Shown: positions 34,220 through 43,300 of the stretch, one piece after another
Numbering within the stretch: position 1 is the stretch's first letter
How the letters are laid out: every line of letters starts with the position of its first letter
The notes under the pieces: model-generated
Databases searched by the model: none
What the model saw: the letters and a program-made list of their open reading frames with translations, nothing else
What the model was told of the DNA's origin: nothing
Translations under genes and position numbers: made by a program
Assembly: GCF_005221385.1 (NCBI RefSeq)
Contig: NZ_CP039905.1
Location: forward strand, 1 to 64,000
Reading direction: 5' to 3'
Length of the DNA: 64,000 nt
Source of the DNA: Agrobacterium tumefaciens
Lineage (GTDB): Bacteria > Pseudomonadota > Alphaproteobacteria > Rhizobiales > Rhizobiaceae

Positions 34220-34913
34220 GCAGATGCTTTGGAACTGCGGATCGGCAAGCTCGGGGACGCATTCCTTTTTGACTTGTCCAGGTCCAGTCGCCTTGTGATC
34301 TCCGATGGTCTGGCTCCGTCGACGAAGTCGTCCCAGTTCGCTCGGTACTGCTGGCCTGCCGGTAGACAGCGTGCCAGAGGGTCTCTAGTTCCGGGTGTCT
34401 GGGCGATAACCGGGCAGCTAGCAAAGATTGCGCATCGGATACGAGCGCATGCAGCGCCACCAGATATTGCCGCACGGTTGGCAATGGACAAAGACGGTCG
34501 CGGTGCCGATCGTCGCGGACCGCGAAGGGATGGCAAGGCGGAAGCGTCACCGCATGCCTTTCAACCGGGAGCGGTCGCCAGGGAGGTGGCGTTGAAGCGG
34601 ATAGTGGCGAAGGGATTGATGGAGCTGTACGGCCGCTTCGCACAGTGCCGGACCGGGCAGGCATGATGTCTTGCCCTTCGATTGCCCCGAACCATTCCCG
34701 TTGTATGTCGCTCGTATAGACGACCGCCCGCTTTTGCGGCCAACCCCTGAAGGGGTAAGACTCGCCCGAAATTTTTGCAAAATTCTATTTCGGTTCCTTG
34801 TGTTGGCGGAAAATACAATTTTGCAAAATTTTCAGGCGAGCTGACCGCAGCAGATCGGCCGTCTCTTCGTGCGCCATCGGGAATGGTCCCGAGCAACCGA
34901 AGGAGACAGAACC
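34220..34913. other. Gap between parE and the DUF736 gene, with a decayed segment
   Basis: No intact gene is supported. Minus-strand frames at 34161-34664 contain a protein-like stretch (TVRQYLVALHALVSDAQSLL) but are broken, so this looks like old coding DNA. The right part holds the palindrome pair at 34763-34838. Confidence 0.4.
34763..34838. promoter_or_regulatory. Pair of TTTTGCAAAA palindromes arranged as a 22-bp inverted repeat
   Basis: The left arm (34763-34784) and right arm (34817-34838) match at 20 of 22 positions when one is reverse-complemented. Each arm has a core of AATTTTGCAAAATT (the left has one extra T), itself a 14-base palindrome, followed outward by GAAA and the CGCC edge. 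The spacer is 32 bases. The A+T-rich arrangement stands 75 bases before the DUF736 start, which suggests a repressor or architectural-protein site controlling that gene. Confidence 0.6.
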
Positions 34914-35237
34914 ATGGCCACCACGATCGCAACGCTCACGCAGAAGACCGACGGCATCCTCGAAGGCGTCTTCGCCACCATCCGGGTCAACGCCCCGATC
35001 GCCATCGTCCCGAACGCCAACAAGGCGAGCGAAGAAGCCCCCGACTACCGCGTCATCCACCGCAAGACCGGTTTCGAAATCGGCGCCGGCTGGAACCGCA
35101 TCGCCCGCCAGACCGGCGAGGAATATCTCTCGGTGAAGCTGGAGGCCCCCGAGATCGGCGTGATCTTCGGCAACCTCGCCCAGGCCCCCGGCGGCGATCC
35201 GGCGAAGAAGGTGATCCTCTGGAACAACCCGAACTGA
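34914..35237 (+). CDS. DUF736 family protein
   Basis: The 107-residue product has the DUF736 pattern (LEGVFATIRVNAPIAIVPNANKASEEAPDYRV, GFEIGAGWNRIAR, YLSVKLEAPEIGVIFGNLA). Members are small plasmid proteins common in Rhizobiales and other alphaproteobacteria, mostly next to transfer genes; no function is proven. The ATG at 34914 follows AAGGAG. A terminator-like hairpin lies just downstream. Confidence 0.85.
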   Translation: MATTIATLTQKTDGILEGVFATIRVNAPIAIVPNANKASEEAPDYRVIHRKTGFEIGAGWNRIARQTGEEYLSVKLEAPEIGVIFGNLAQAPGGDPAKKVILWNNPN

Positions 35238-35245
35238 ACGGCACG

Positions 35246-35277
35246 CAGCCGGCCCTGAGCGATCGGGGCCGGCTTCG
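35246..35277 (+). terminator. Intrinsic terminator after the DUF736 gene
   Basis: GCCGGCCC pairs with GGGGCCGGC across the short loop TGAGCGATC, and TTCGGCATTTTTG follows, giving a short T run. It lies about 10 bases after the DUF736 stop. Confidence 0.55.
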
Positions 35278-35584
35278 GCATTTTTGTGCCAGCCGACCCC
35301 GCGTGGTCACGGGAGCGAAAGCGGGCATCGAGCCCCTTCCGCTCCTCTCCGGTGGCAAACGAGACCAAACTTTGTCTGCTCAGTCCGTCCAAGGGTGCCA
35401 TGGCGACCCGAATGCCTCAAGGACGAGCGGTTCCCCCAATTTTCAGCCGCAGCCCCTGCGGGACCACGTCAGAAAATCGGCTCCCCCACTCGCCGCCTCC
35501 GGCGGTCGCGTTCCGCGCTCCTTGACCCCTCCGGCCCGCCATGACCGCGGGCGGCGTCTTTCACAAACATCAAGGAGATGACCA
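35278..35584. other. Short GC-rich gap before a small gene
   Basis: No gene is supported. CAGAAAATCGGCT followed by a GC-rich hairpin segment and TTGACCCCTCC resembles a segment at about 36748-36790 (CAGAAAATCGGCTGCG with TGACCCCTC), so these may be copies of a leader element. Confidence 0.3.
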
Positions 35585-35749
35585 ATGTCGATCGATCAGC
35601 ACATTGAGGAACTGCGGGCCGAACTGCGAAACGCCGTCCATCACAACGAGCGCCGCTGGATCGAGAAGGAACTGGCGAAGGCACTGGCCGAGCGCGAGAC
35701 GCTCTGGGCCGCGCAGGCAGCCTTCCTCAAGAACGAGCCGCCCTTCTAG
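35585..35749 (+). CDS. Small helical protein of 54 residues
   Basis: A short open frame preceded by AAGGAGATGACC, a good ribosome-binding site, encodes a compact, charged, mainly helical protein (MSIDQHIEELRAELRNAVHH... ending in FLKNEPPF). The heptad-like Glu/Leu/Arg spacing suggests a coiled coil. It is too short for ordinary gene callers. I recognise no family. It lies between the DUF736 gene and the convergent HU gene. Confidence 0.55.
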   Translation: MSIDQHIEELRAELRNAVHHNERRWIEKELAKALAERETLWAAQAAFLKNEPPF

Positions 35750-35782
35750 GGCGGCGTCACGCTTCCGGCGCGCTCGGCGGCT

Positions 35783-36061
35783 TCAGCCGTTGAGCGCGTC
35801 CTTCACGGATTTGGCCGGCGTGAAGGTCAGCTTCTTCGACGCTGCGATCTTGATTGTCGCTCCCGTCGCCGGATTGCGGCCTTCACGCGCTGGCGTCTCT
35901 TTCACCTTGAATTTGCCGAAACCCGGCACGTTCGTCTCAGCGCCGCTCTTTGCCGCTTCGCCGATCTGCCGGAACACGCTGTCGACGATAGCTTTCGCCT
36001 GTGCTTTGGTCAGGTTCTGTTCGCCGGCGATCTTGTCCGCGATCTCGGTTGCTGTCGTCAT
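35783..36061 (-). CDS. HU-family nucleoid-associated protein
   Basis: The 92-residue product has the HU/IHF pattern: TEIADKIAGEQNLTKAQAKAIVDSVFRQI, then GKFKVKETPAREGRNPATGATIKIAASKKLTFTPAKSVKDAL. The beta-arm motif RxGRNPxTG is present. HU proteins bend DNA and could act in plasmid maintenance or in transfer. I start it at the Met at 36061; the frame is open further upstream. Confidence 0.92.
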   Translation of the reverse strand: MTTATEIADKIAGEQNLTKAQAKAIVDSVFRQIGEAAKSGAETNVPGFGKFKVKETPAREGRNPATGATIKIAASKKLTFTPAKSVKDALNG

Positions 36062-36192
36062 GGAAGAAATCTCGTTACCAGGTTGATGATCCCTTCCTGT
36101 ATCGCAATCGGCCAGCGGCGATGGTAGGGGCAAAGAATACAGTACCGCCCTGAATCCACTGGAAATCGACGTTTTCGTCGTGTCACCTGCCT

Positions 36193-36447
36193 TCAGGTCG
36201 TACCATCATCCCGATATCCCCTTCGGCGTTTTGCCTTTTGAAGCCGCATCGCGGCAGTTGCGGCATCGTTGTCGCTGTCGAAGGTTTCGATCTTCGACTG
36301 GCCGTTCGTGCCGATCCGGCCCCAGTTGCGGATGACTGATGCGCCACCGAAGAGCGTCGGCTGGATCGCGAGCACATAGAAGCGCCGCATGTTCTGTGAC
36401 GGATCGATGCGGCGAAGATGAATTGTTCCTGTATCCTCATTTTCCAT
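36193..36447 (-). CDS. WGR-domain protein
   Basis: The 84-residue product contains a WGR domain: IHLRRIDPSQNMRRFYVLAIQPTLFGGASVIRNWGRIGTNGQ, with the WGR motif itself and a basic tail (KAKRRRGYR). WGR domains bind nucleic acids or mediate contacts in DNA repair proteins. Stand-alone WGR proteins of this size are frequent on rhizobial plasmids. I chose the Met at 36447; the frame is open upstream with another Met at about 36517, so the start is not settled. Confidence 0.75.
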   Translation of the reverse strand: MENEDTGTIHLRRIDPSQNMRRFYVLAIQPTLFGGASVIRNWGRIGTNGQSKIETFDSDNDAATAAMRLQKAKRRRGYRDDGTT

Positions 36448-36940
36448 GATCGGAGTCTTGCTTCCTTTGGAAGACCCGTCCAACGACTTCTTTGAATCGA
36501 TCCGCCCCGACTGATTCATTGCAGTGATGATTGGTGGGTTTAATCCGGTGTCTTCCGTAAAGAAGGTTCGGGCGAGGCCCTTGCTGGGCGCGGCTCTACT
36601 CGCGCCCGAATGGGCGCTCCCGGAGCCCGCAAGCGGTCTCCGCGCATCCGCGTGACGATCCTCTCGCGATGTGGAACGACCAGGAGGCAACTGGACCGTG
36701 TTCAGCTCCGTCGCCACCCCCAAGAAAGAAAAAAAGGCGGCGCCAGAAAATCGGCTGCGCGCTCGTCGCCCGGCGGCCTGACCCCTCTCTGTCTCTCGTC
36801 ATGCGGACAAGACGTGTCCGGTACACGCCAATGCTTGCGCAGCGTTTTTGCCGGAGCTAGACTCACGCAAACAAGCAAGTAAATCTTACCGCCACGTTCG
36901 GCCCGGGGCTTGCCGGCTACTTGCAACAGGAGGCGCATCG
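36448..36940. other. Gap before the small membrane protein gene
   Basis: No gene is supported on either strand; the open frames here are short and inconsistent. A 13-base segment (CAGAAAATCGGCT at 36748) also occurs near 35470. The region probably holds divergent promoters for the WGR and membrane-protein genes. Confidence 0.3.
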
Positions 36941-37387
36941 ATGACCGCTGAACCTTGCTCATGCGAGTCGGCTGTTGAGGAATCTCATCAAAATCCCCGT
37001 GGCCGTATCCTACGGTTCACCGCGAGGCTACCCTTTGCCATTTTTCGCGTCATCGTTTGGGCGCTGCTCTACAGCGCATGGTACATGCTATTTTTCATCC
37101 TCTGCATGCTCCGTCCGTTCATCGGGATGGCTGTGGCGGCGGCGGTCGTGATGGTGCCGCTCTCCATTGCAGCCTTCGTGAAACCGGAGGTCGCGAACGG
37201 TATGCCATTCTGGGCCTTTATCCTGATGACGCTCGGCTTTGTCGGCTTCGCCATCGGTTATACCATCTTCCTCGGCTGGATCACGCCGCCCGGCGCCGCC
37301 GACCCTTTCGCGCGGTATCGCCGTCCAGCCGATAAGGCGACTTTCTCCGAGTTGGGACGGCTCGCTTTCGCCGCTCGTAGCGGCTAA
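36941..37387 (+). CDS. Small hypothetical membrane protein near traG
   Basis: The 148-residue product has a short polar N-terminus, then three or four hydrophobic segments (LPFAIFRVIVWALLYSAWYMLFFILCML, FIGMAVAAAVVMVPLSIAAF, FWAFILMTLGFVGFAIGYTIFLGWI) and a basic Pro-rich tail. The ATG at 36941 follows CAGGAGG. The position close to the coupling-protein gene suggests a transfer or surface role, but there is no motif to prove it. Confidence 0.6.
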   Translation: MTAEPCSCESAVEESHQNPRGRILRFTARLPFAIFRVIVWALLYSAWYMLFFILCMLRPFIGMAVAAAVVMVPLSIAAFVKPEVANGMPFWAFILMTLGFVGFAIGYTIFLGWITPPGAADPFARYRRPADKATFSELGRLAFAARSG

Positions 37388-37437
37388 GCTCCGCGAGAAC
37401 AGACGCCCCATCGAAGATAGACTAGTGAGAGAACGTT

Positions 37438-37683
37438 ATGTCGACCATCGAGAAAGCTGCAGCTTCAACAACCACAATACAGGACCATGCCGGTACAGCG
37501 TTGGAGGCCCTGCAGTCCGGCTTCAACGGCCGCATCGTGAACGGCTATGGTATCTATGTCGATCCTTCGGGCCGGCGTCGCGATCTCCTTGAAGCACGAA
37601 AGGCGATCGATGCGGCGCTGGCGGTCATGGAAGCCGCGAAGTGGCCGACCGAGGCTGAGTACGACTTGGCGGAACAAGCCTGA
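37438..37683 (+). CDS. Small hypothetical protein convergent with traG
   Basis: The 81-residue product has a Thr/Ala-rich N-terminus and a region (GRIVNGYGIYVDPSGRRRDLLEARKAIDAAL) that looks like a folded helix-strand unit. Its stop directly abuts the traG stop on the opposite strand. There is no recognised family. Confidence 0.5.
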   Translation: MSTIEKAAASTTTIQDHAGTALEALQSGFNGRIVNGYGIYVDPSGRRRDLLEARKAIDAALAVMEAAKWPTEAEYDLAEQA

Positions 37684-39603
37684 TCACGGTTCCGCTTTGA
37701 CGAAACGGTTGGCTCTCGCAGCCTGATCCATCTCCTTGCGCCGGAAGTAGATCGCGCGTCCGCAACGGATCGGGCTGTGCCCCTGCACGATGATGATCTG
37801 CTCGTCCTTGCGCATCGACTGCGTGATTTCGTGCGGCATGATCAACGGCCGACGTTGGAAATTGACATTCTCCGATTTGCGCGACGCGCTGTTCTTCGTA
37901 TCCCAGCCGATGTTGCGCGAGCTTCCCTTCACCTCGACCGTCATCTCGCCGCATTGCGCCGAGACGTTGCGCGCCGTGTCGAGCGCCTTGATCGCCGCGT
38001 AGCTTGCAAAAGCACATCCATCGATCCATGATGTCGCACCATCCTTCCCGAAATGCCGTTCCAACTGGCCGACAGACTGGTACATCAGCATCATCGAAAT
38101 CCCGTATTTGCGACCGCGATCGCGCGCCTCTTCGAGGACGCGCATGTAGCCGAGCAGGTCGACCTCATCGAGCATGAACAGCGCCCGACGTTTGAACCCG
38201 CCGTCAGCCTGAATCATCGCATTGATCAGCGCGCCGATGATCACCCGGCCGATGCCCGGATAGGAGCGCAGGATCGACGCCGGGATATTCAGAAAAACGT
38301 CCTTTGTGCCAGTAACGATATCGCTTGATGTGAAGGCACTGCCGCAGACCAGTGCTGCATAGCTGTCGAGTGACAGCCATTGCGTATCTTTCGACGCCGT
38401 CGAATAGACGCCGCTGAACGTTTGTTCGGTCATGTTGGTGAACACGCCCAAGGTTTCACGGATAAAGGTCGATCCCGAATTCTCCTGAATGTCGCGTAGC
38501 ATGGCCAGCACCGATGGCTCGGGCTCGGAGACGATCTGGCGCAGGCTGCGGAGGTTTCGCCGGCCAGTATAGTCCGGCGATAGCATGACGTGGGCGAGGA
38601 GTCCCGTCAGCAGATTGTGCGCCTGGCTCTGGAAGTAGGAGCCGGTCGAGCTTTCGAAGCGAACGCTCTCCGACAAGAGCATATGGGCGACACCGACGAT
38701 GTCTTCTTCTTTCTGTTTTGACGTCTCGATCCCGTCGAGCACGTTGAACCCCATGATCGGGTTCGTCGGATCGAGCACCATGACCTCGCGGCCGAGCTTG
38801 GCTGTGCGATGCTCGACCACCATTGGCGCGACCTCGGTGGAAGGATCGAGGCAGATCAGCGGACCGGTATAGCGCAGCGCCGTCGGCACGACATTGCTCG
38901 TCGTTTTGTAGCCTCCCGATCCTGCGAAAAACAGCATATGGGTGGAATCGAAGTCTTGCCCATAGGTGAGCAACGGGGCCTTGCCGCCTTGCCCCCAGGT
39001 CGAGCGATCATTCGGATCGAAGGGCAGTTCATGCACGATTTCCTTGTCGACGCGGTAACGCTCGCCGACGACGATCTCGCCGTCCGGCGGAAAGAGTTTT
39101 CCGGCGGCCGACATCGAAAGCCAGTCCGCATCGCCGAAGGTCGCGCGCCGCGCCCGCTTGACCTGTTCGGGAACGACGGAGGAGATGCGGGCCGAGGCCG
39201 CAACCGCCATGAAGCCGCCCAAGGCTCCCACCACGGCAACCATGTCGAGATAGGAAAGGGCATAGTCCCAACTGACGAGACCGCGCTCGACCGATGGAGC
39301 GAGACGGCCGAATTCTCGCAAGGCATAGAAGCCGACGACGCCGAGAAAGCACAACAGGCTCACCATGGCTATGGGCCGCCGGCGATGCATGGGCAAGGCC
39401 CAGACCGTCAACAGGCCGGCGAGCGGCCCGAACAGAAGCGCTGGTAACGGGGCGGCGCGCAGAAACCAGTATGCCGTTTTGCCCGACATCCCGGTCGCCA
39501 ATCCTGTCCAACGCCAGCCGGCGATATGGACGGTGATCGCAGTGACAACGACCGGCACGAGGGTCAGCAACAGGCTCGGATGGAGTTTTCCCTTCAATGC
39601 CAT
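37684..39603 (-). CDS. traG: TraG, VirD4-type coupling protein
   Basis: TraG is the inner-membrane ATPase that brings the relaxosome to the T4SS. The 639-residue product has N-terminal membrane helices (about residues 10-30, 50-70, 80-95, 120-140), Walker A GSGGYKTT at residues 228-235 and Walker B LFMLDEVD at residues 475-482, typical for the VirD4/TraG family. Length is normal. It is read leftwards from a traC-traD-traG operon; its start overlaps the traD stop by ten bases. Together with the virB operon it completes the transfer apparatus. Confidence 0.95.
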   Translation of the reverse strand: MALKGKLHPSLLLTLVPVVVTAITVHIAGWRWTGLATGMSGKTAYWFLRAAPLPALLFGPLAGLLTVWALPMHRRRPIAMVSLLCFLGVVGFYALREFGRLAPSVERGLVSWDYALSYLDMVAVVGALGGFMAVAASARISSVVPEQVKRARRATFGDADWLSMSAAGKLFPPDGEIVVGERYRVDKEIVHELPFDPNDRSTWGQGGKAPLLTYGQDFDSTHMLFFAGSGGYKTTSNVVPTALRYTGPLICLDPSTEVAPMVVEHRTAKLGREVMVLDPTNPIMGFNVLDGIETSKQKEEDIVGVAHMLLSESVRFESSTGSYFQSQAHNLLTGLLAHVMLSPDYTGRRNLRSLRQIVSEPEPSVLAMLRDIQENSGSTFIRETLGVFTNMTEQTFSGVYSTASKDTQWLSLDSYAALVCGSAFTSSDIVTGTKDVFLNIPASILRSYPGIGRVIIGALINAMIQADGGFKRRALFMLDEVDLLGYMRVLEEARDRGRKYGISMMLMYQSVGQLERHFGKDGATSWIDGCAFASYAAIKALDTARNVSAQCGEMTVEVKGSSRNIGWDTKNSASRKSENVNFQRRPLIMPHEITQSMRKDEQIIIVQGHSPIRCGRAIYFRRKEMDQAARANRFVKAEP

Positions 39604-39833
39604 TCCAGCATCTCCCCGGCATGCGCGGGCTCGCTCTTTAGAGCGGGTGCCTTGAAGGCCTTTTCGCCGATATCGCGCAGCCGCCGGTGTTCGGGAGAGC
39701 CGGTTGCCACGCGCGCCAGTTCGAGCAGGCCACCAAGCAGGAAGGCCCGGTCGGCTTTCGACAGGCCTGCCTTGACGACGATGCCGCCGAGCAGGAATTT
39801 TTCCCGCGCCTCCTGTTTGCGGTCAGCCGTCAT
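39594..39833 (-). CDS. traD: TraD, relaxosome accessory protein
   Basis: This 79-residue protein (DRKQEAREKFLLGGIVVKAGLSKADRAFLLGGLLELARV) matches TraD of Ti-type transfer systems. It is small, mainly helical and found between traC and traG. The start is the Met at 39833; the open frame extends upstream over traC, so I reject the longer form. It overlaps traC by 11 bases and traG by ten, consistent with translational coupling. Confidence 0.85.
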   Translation of the reverse strand: MTADRKQEAREKFLLGGIVVKAGLSKADRAFLLGGLLELARVATGSPEHRRLRDIGEKAFKAPALKSEPAHAGEMLEWH

Positions 39834-40110
39834 TTGAAACCGCCTCCGCCGTTCCAGCCCCACTATCTGCCGGTCGACGCGCCGGAGCAGCTGCGCCACC
39901 AGAACCTTTCTTCTCTTCTTTCCGAAATCGCGCGGCGATCTCCTCGAAGATGCGATCGACCTCCTCATCGGCGATCTCCATCTCCGCCAGCCCCGACTTC
40001 GTGGCGGCCCTGGCGAAGCGCTCGGCGGATTTAACTATCAGAGAACGCCTGCGTTCGCGCAGCTTCTCGATCTGGGCGTCGATATCCAGAATTGATGATT
40101 TTGCGGCCAT
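39823..40110 (-). CDS. traC: TraC, relaxosome accessory DNA-binding protein
   Basis: The 95-residue protein has the TraC pattern: a helical N-terminus (DIDAQIEKLRERRRSLIVKSAERFARAATKSG), EMEIADEEVDRIFEEIAARFRKEE and a Pro/Ala-rich tail. In Ti-type systems TraC supports TraA at oriT, which lies just upstream. It is the first gene of the leftward operon. Confidence 0.88.
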   Translation of the reverse strand: MAAKSSILDIDAQIEKLRERRRSLIVKSAERFARAATKSGLAEMEIADEEVDRIFEEIAARFRKEEKKGSGGAAAPARRPADSGAGTAEAVSNDG

Positions 40111-40269
40111 CTGCGTATCCTTTTCCGTCGCGACAATCTTCAGATTTATCTATTATACTGACTAGAATACGATAGTAAAATAAGCTACCTTGCACAAGTC
40201 CCCAAAACGTCGATGCCGGAATTCCGGCTTGGGCCGTCTTCCGGAAAAGCGGCATCGGCCCTGCGGGCC

Positions 40270-40310
40270 GATCGGTTTGAGGGCGCAATATACGTCGCTG
40301 GCGCGACGTG
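40270..40310 (-). other. oriT: oriT, Ti/RSF1010-type nick region
   Basis: On the minus strand the sequence TATATTGCGCCCTCA (40292-40278) carries TTGCGCCCT, matching the TGCGCCCT nick-region consensus of Ti and RSF1010-type oriTs. It is followed by an exact inverted repeat, ACGTCGC/GCGACGT with a TGGC loop (40292-40309). The position between divergent traC and traA is that of Ti-plasmid oriT. This identification rests on sequence resemblance and location; the nick itself has not been measured. Confidence 0.8.
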
Positions 40311-40333
40311 CTCGGAGATGTCTGGAGACGGTA

Positions 40334-43300
40334 GTGGCGATTATGTTCGTCAGAGCGCAGGTGATCAGCAGGGGAGCGGGACGCAGCATCGTCTCGGCCG
40401 CCGCCTATCGCCACCGCGCCCGGATGATGGACGAACAGGCCGGAACGTCCTTCAGCTATCGGGGCGGGGCGTCGGAACTGGTGCATGAGGAACTGGCGTT
40501 GCCGGACCAGATGCCGGCCTGGCTGCAATCGGCCGTCGACGGCAGATCCGTCGCCAAGGCGAGCGAGGCACTCTGGAACGCGGTCGATACCTTCGAGACG
40601 CGGGCGGACGCGCAGCTTGCCCGCGAGCTGATCATCGCGCTGCCGGAGGAACTGACGCGAGCGGAGAACATCGCGCTGGTGCGCGAATTCGTCCGGGACA
40701 ATTTTATCTCAAAGGGCATGATCGCGGACTGGGTGCTTCACGACAAGGACGGCAATCCGCATATCCATTTGATGACCACTTTGAGGCCGCTGACGGACGA
40801 GGGGTTCGGGCCGAAGAAGGTGCCGGTGCTGGATGCAGACGGCGATCCGCTACGCGTGGTGACGCCCGACCGGCCGAACGGCAAGATCGTCTACAAGCTC
40901 TGGGCCGGCGACAAGGAAACCATGAAGGCGTGGAAGATCGCCTGGGCCGAAACCGCCAATCGGCACTTGGCGCTTGCCGGCCATGAGATCCGCCTCGACG
41001 GCCGCTCCTATGCCGAACAGGGCCTGGATGGCATCGCGCAGAAACATCTCGGGCCAGAGAAAGCGGCGCTGGCGCGCAAGGGTGTCGAGATGTATTTCGC
41101 GCCGGCCGATCTTGCGCGACGGCAGGAGATGGCAGACCGGCTGCTCGCGGAACCGGAGCTGCTGCTGAAGCAGTTGAGCAATGAACGCTCCACCTTCGAT
41201 GAGCGCGATATCGCCAAGGCCCTGCATCGCACCGTCGACGATCCCTTGGATTTCGCCAATATCCGCGCGCGGCTGATGGCCTCGGACGACCTGGTGCTGT
41301 TGAAGCCGCAGCAGGTCGATACCGAAACGGGGAAGGCGACGGAACCGGCGGTCTTCACGACGCGGGAAATCCTGCGCATCGAATTTGATATGGCGCAGTC
41401 GGCGCAGGTTTCATCGGCGCGCCGCGGTTTTGTCGTTTCCGACCGGGCGATTGCGGCTGCGATCAAAAAGGTCGAAACCCAGGATCCGGAAAAGGCGTTC
41501 CGTCTTGATCCGGAGCAAGTGGACGCCGTCCGTCATGTCACCGGAGACAACGGCATCGCCGCCGTGGTCGGGCTTGCCGGCGCGGGCAAGTCGACATTAC
41601 TGGCGGCGGCCCGCGTCGCCTGGGAAAGTAATGGCCGCCGAGTGATCGGTGCGGCGTTGGCCGGCAAGGCAGCGGAAGGGCTGGAGGACAGTTCCGGCAT
41701 CAGGTCGCGGACACTCGCTTCCTGGGAAATGGCCTGGGCCAGTGGACGCGAATTGCTGGGTCGCGGTGATGTGATGGTGATCGACGAAGCCGGCATGGTG
41801 TCGTCGCAGCAGATGGCGCGTGTCCTGAAGATCGCTGAGGAGGCGCAGGCGAAAATCGTCCTGGTCGGTGACGCCATGCAGCTTCAGCCGATCCAGGCGG
41901 GTGCGGCGTTCCGGGCGATCACCGAGCGGATCGGCTTTGCCGAACTTGCCGGTGTGCGCCGCCAGCGCGATGAGTGGGCGCGCGATGCCTCGCGTCACTT
42001 CGCCCGCGGTAAAATCGAAGAGAGCCTCGACGCCTATGCGCAGCAGGGCCGCATCGTCGAGACGGAAACCCGCGCCGATCTCGTCGAGCGCATCGTTGCC
42101 GATTGGACGGCTGCCCGCCGCGAGCTACTTCAGAAATCTGCCGATGGCGAACATCCTGGCCGCCTTCGTGGCGACGAACTGCTGGTGCTAGCGCATACCA
42201 ATGTCGACGTGCAGAAGCTCAACGCGTTCCTGCGCAAGGTTATGATGGAAGAGGGCGCCCTGACCGGTGCGCGTGAATTCCAGACGGCGCGCGGGGTGCG
42301 CGAGTTCGCCGCCGGCGATCGGATCATCTTCCTCGAAAACGCCCGCTTCCTTGAGCCGCGGGCAAGGCGGCTCGGTCCGCAATATGTCAAGAACGGCATG
42401 CTCGGCACGGTCGTTTCCACTGGCGACAAACGCGGCGATCCGTTGCTGACCATACATCTCGACAATGGCCGCGACATCGTCATCAGCGAGGCCAGTTATC
42501 GCAATATCGATCACGGCTACGCCGCAACCATCCATAAATCTCAGGGCGCCACCGTCGACCGGACCTTCGTGCTCGCCACCGGCATGATGGACCAGCATCT
42601 GACCTATGTGGCGATGACGCGCCATCGCGACCGCGCCGACCTCTATGCCGCAAGCGAGGACTTTGAAGCGAAGCCGGAATGGGGGCGGGAGCCGCGTGTC
42701 GATCATGCTGCCGGCGTCACCGGTGAGCTCGTGGAAACCGGGGAGGCAAAATTCCGGCCGCATGATGAGGATGCGGACGAGAGCCCCTACGCCGATGTGA
42801 AGACGGATGACGGAACGGTCCGTCTCTGGGGCGTGAGCCTGCCAAAGGCGCTGGAGGATGCCCGCGTCTCGGATGGTGACACGGTGACTCTGCGCAAGGG
42901 CGGCGTCGAAAGGGTCAAGGTCCAGGTTCCCATCTTCGATGAGAAAACCGGGCAGAAGCGTTTCGAGGAACGCGAGGTCGACCGGAATGTCTGGACTGCC
43001 AAGCAGATTGAAACCGCCGAAGTCCGCCTGGAGCGGATCGAGCGGGAAAGCCATCGGCCGGATGTGTTCAAGCAACTGGTCGAGCGCCTCTGCAGATCCG
43101 GTGCCAAGACGACCACGCTCGATTTCGAGAGCGAGGAAGGCTACCGGGCGCATGCGCGGGATTTCGCGCGGCGGCGTGGGATCGACACGCTCGCCGAGGT
43201 CGCGGCCGGGATGGAGGAGGGAGCTTCCCGGCGGCTGGCGTGGATTCTGGAAAGGAAGGAGCAGGTGGCGAAGCTCTGGGAGCGGGCGAGCGTTGCGCTT

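Noticed and set aside
34161..34664. Minus-strand frames of 114-167 residues between parE and the DUF736 gene
   Set aside because: Parts look protein-like but the frame overlaps the end of parE and is broken; I treat it as decayed DNA, not a gene.
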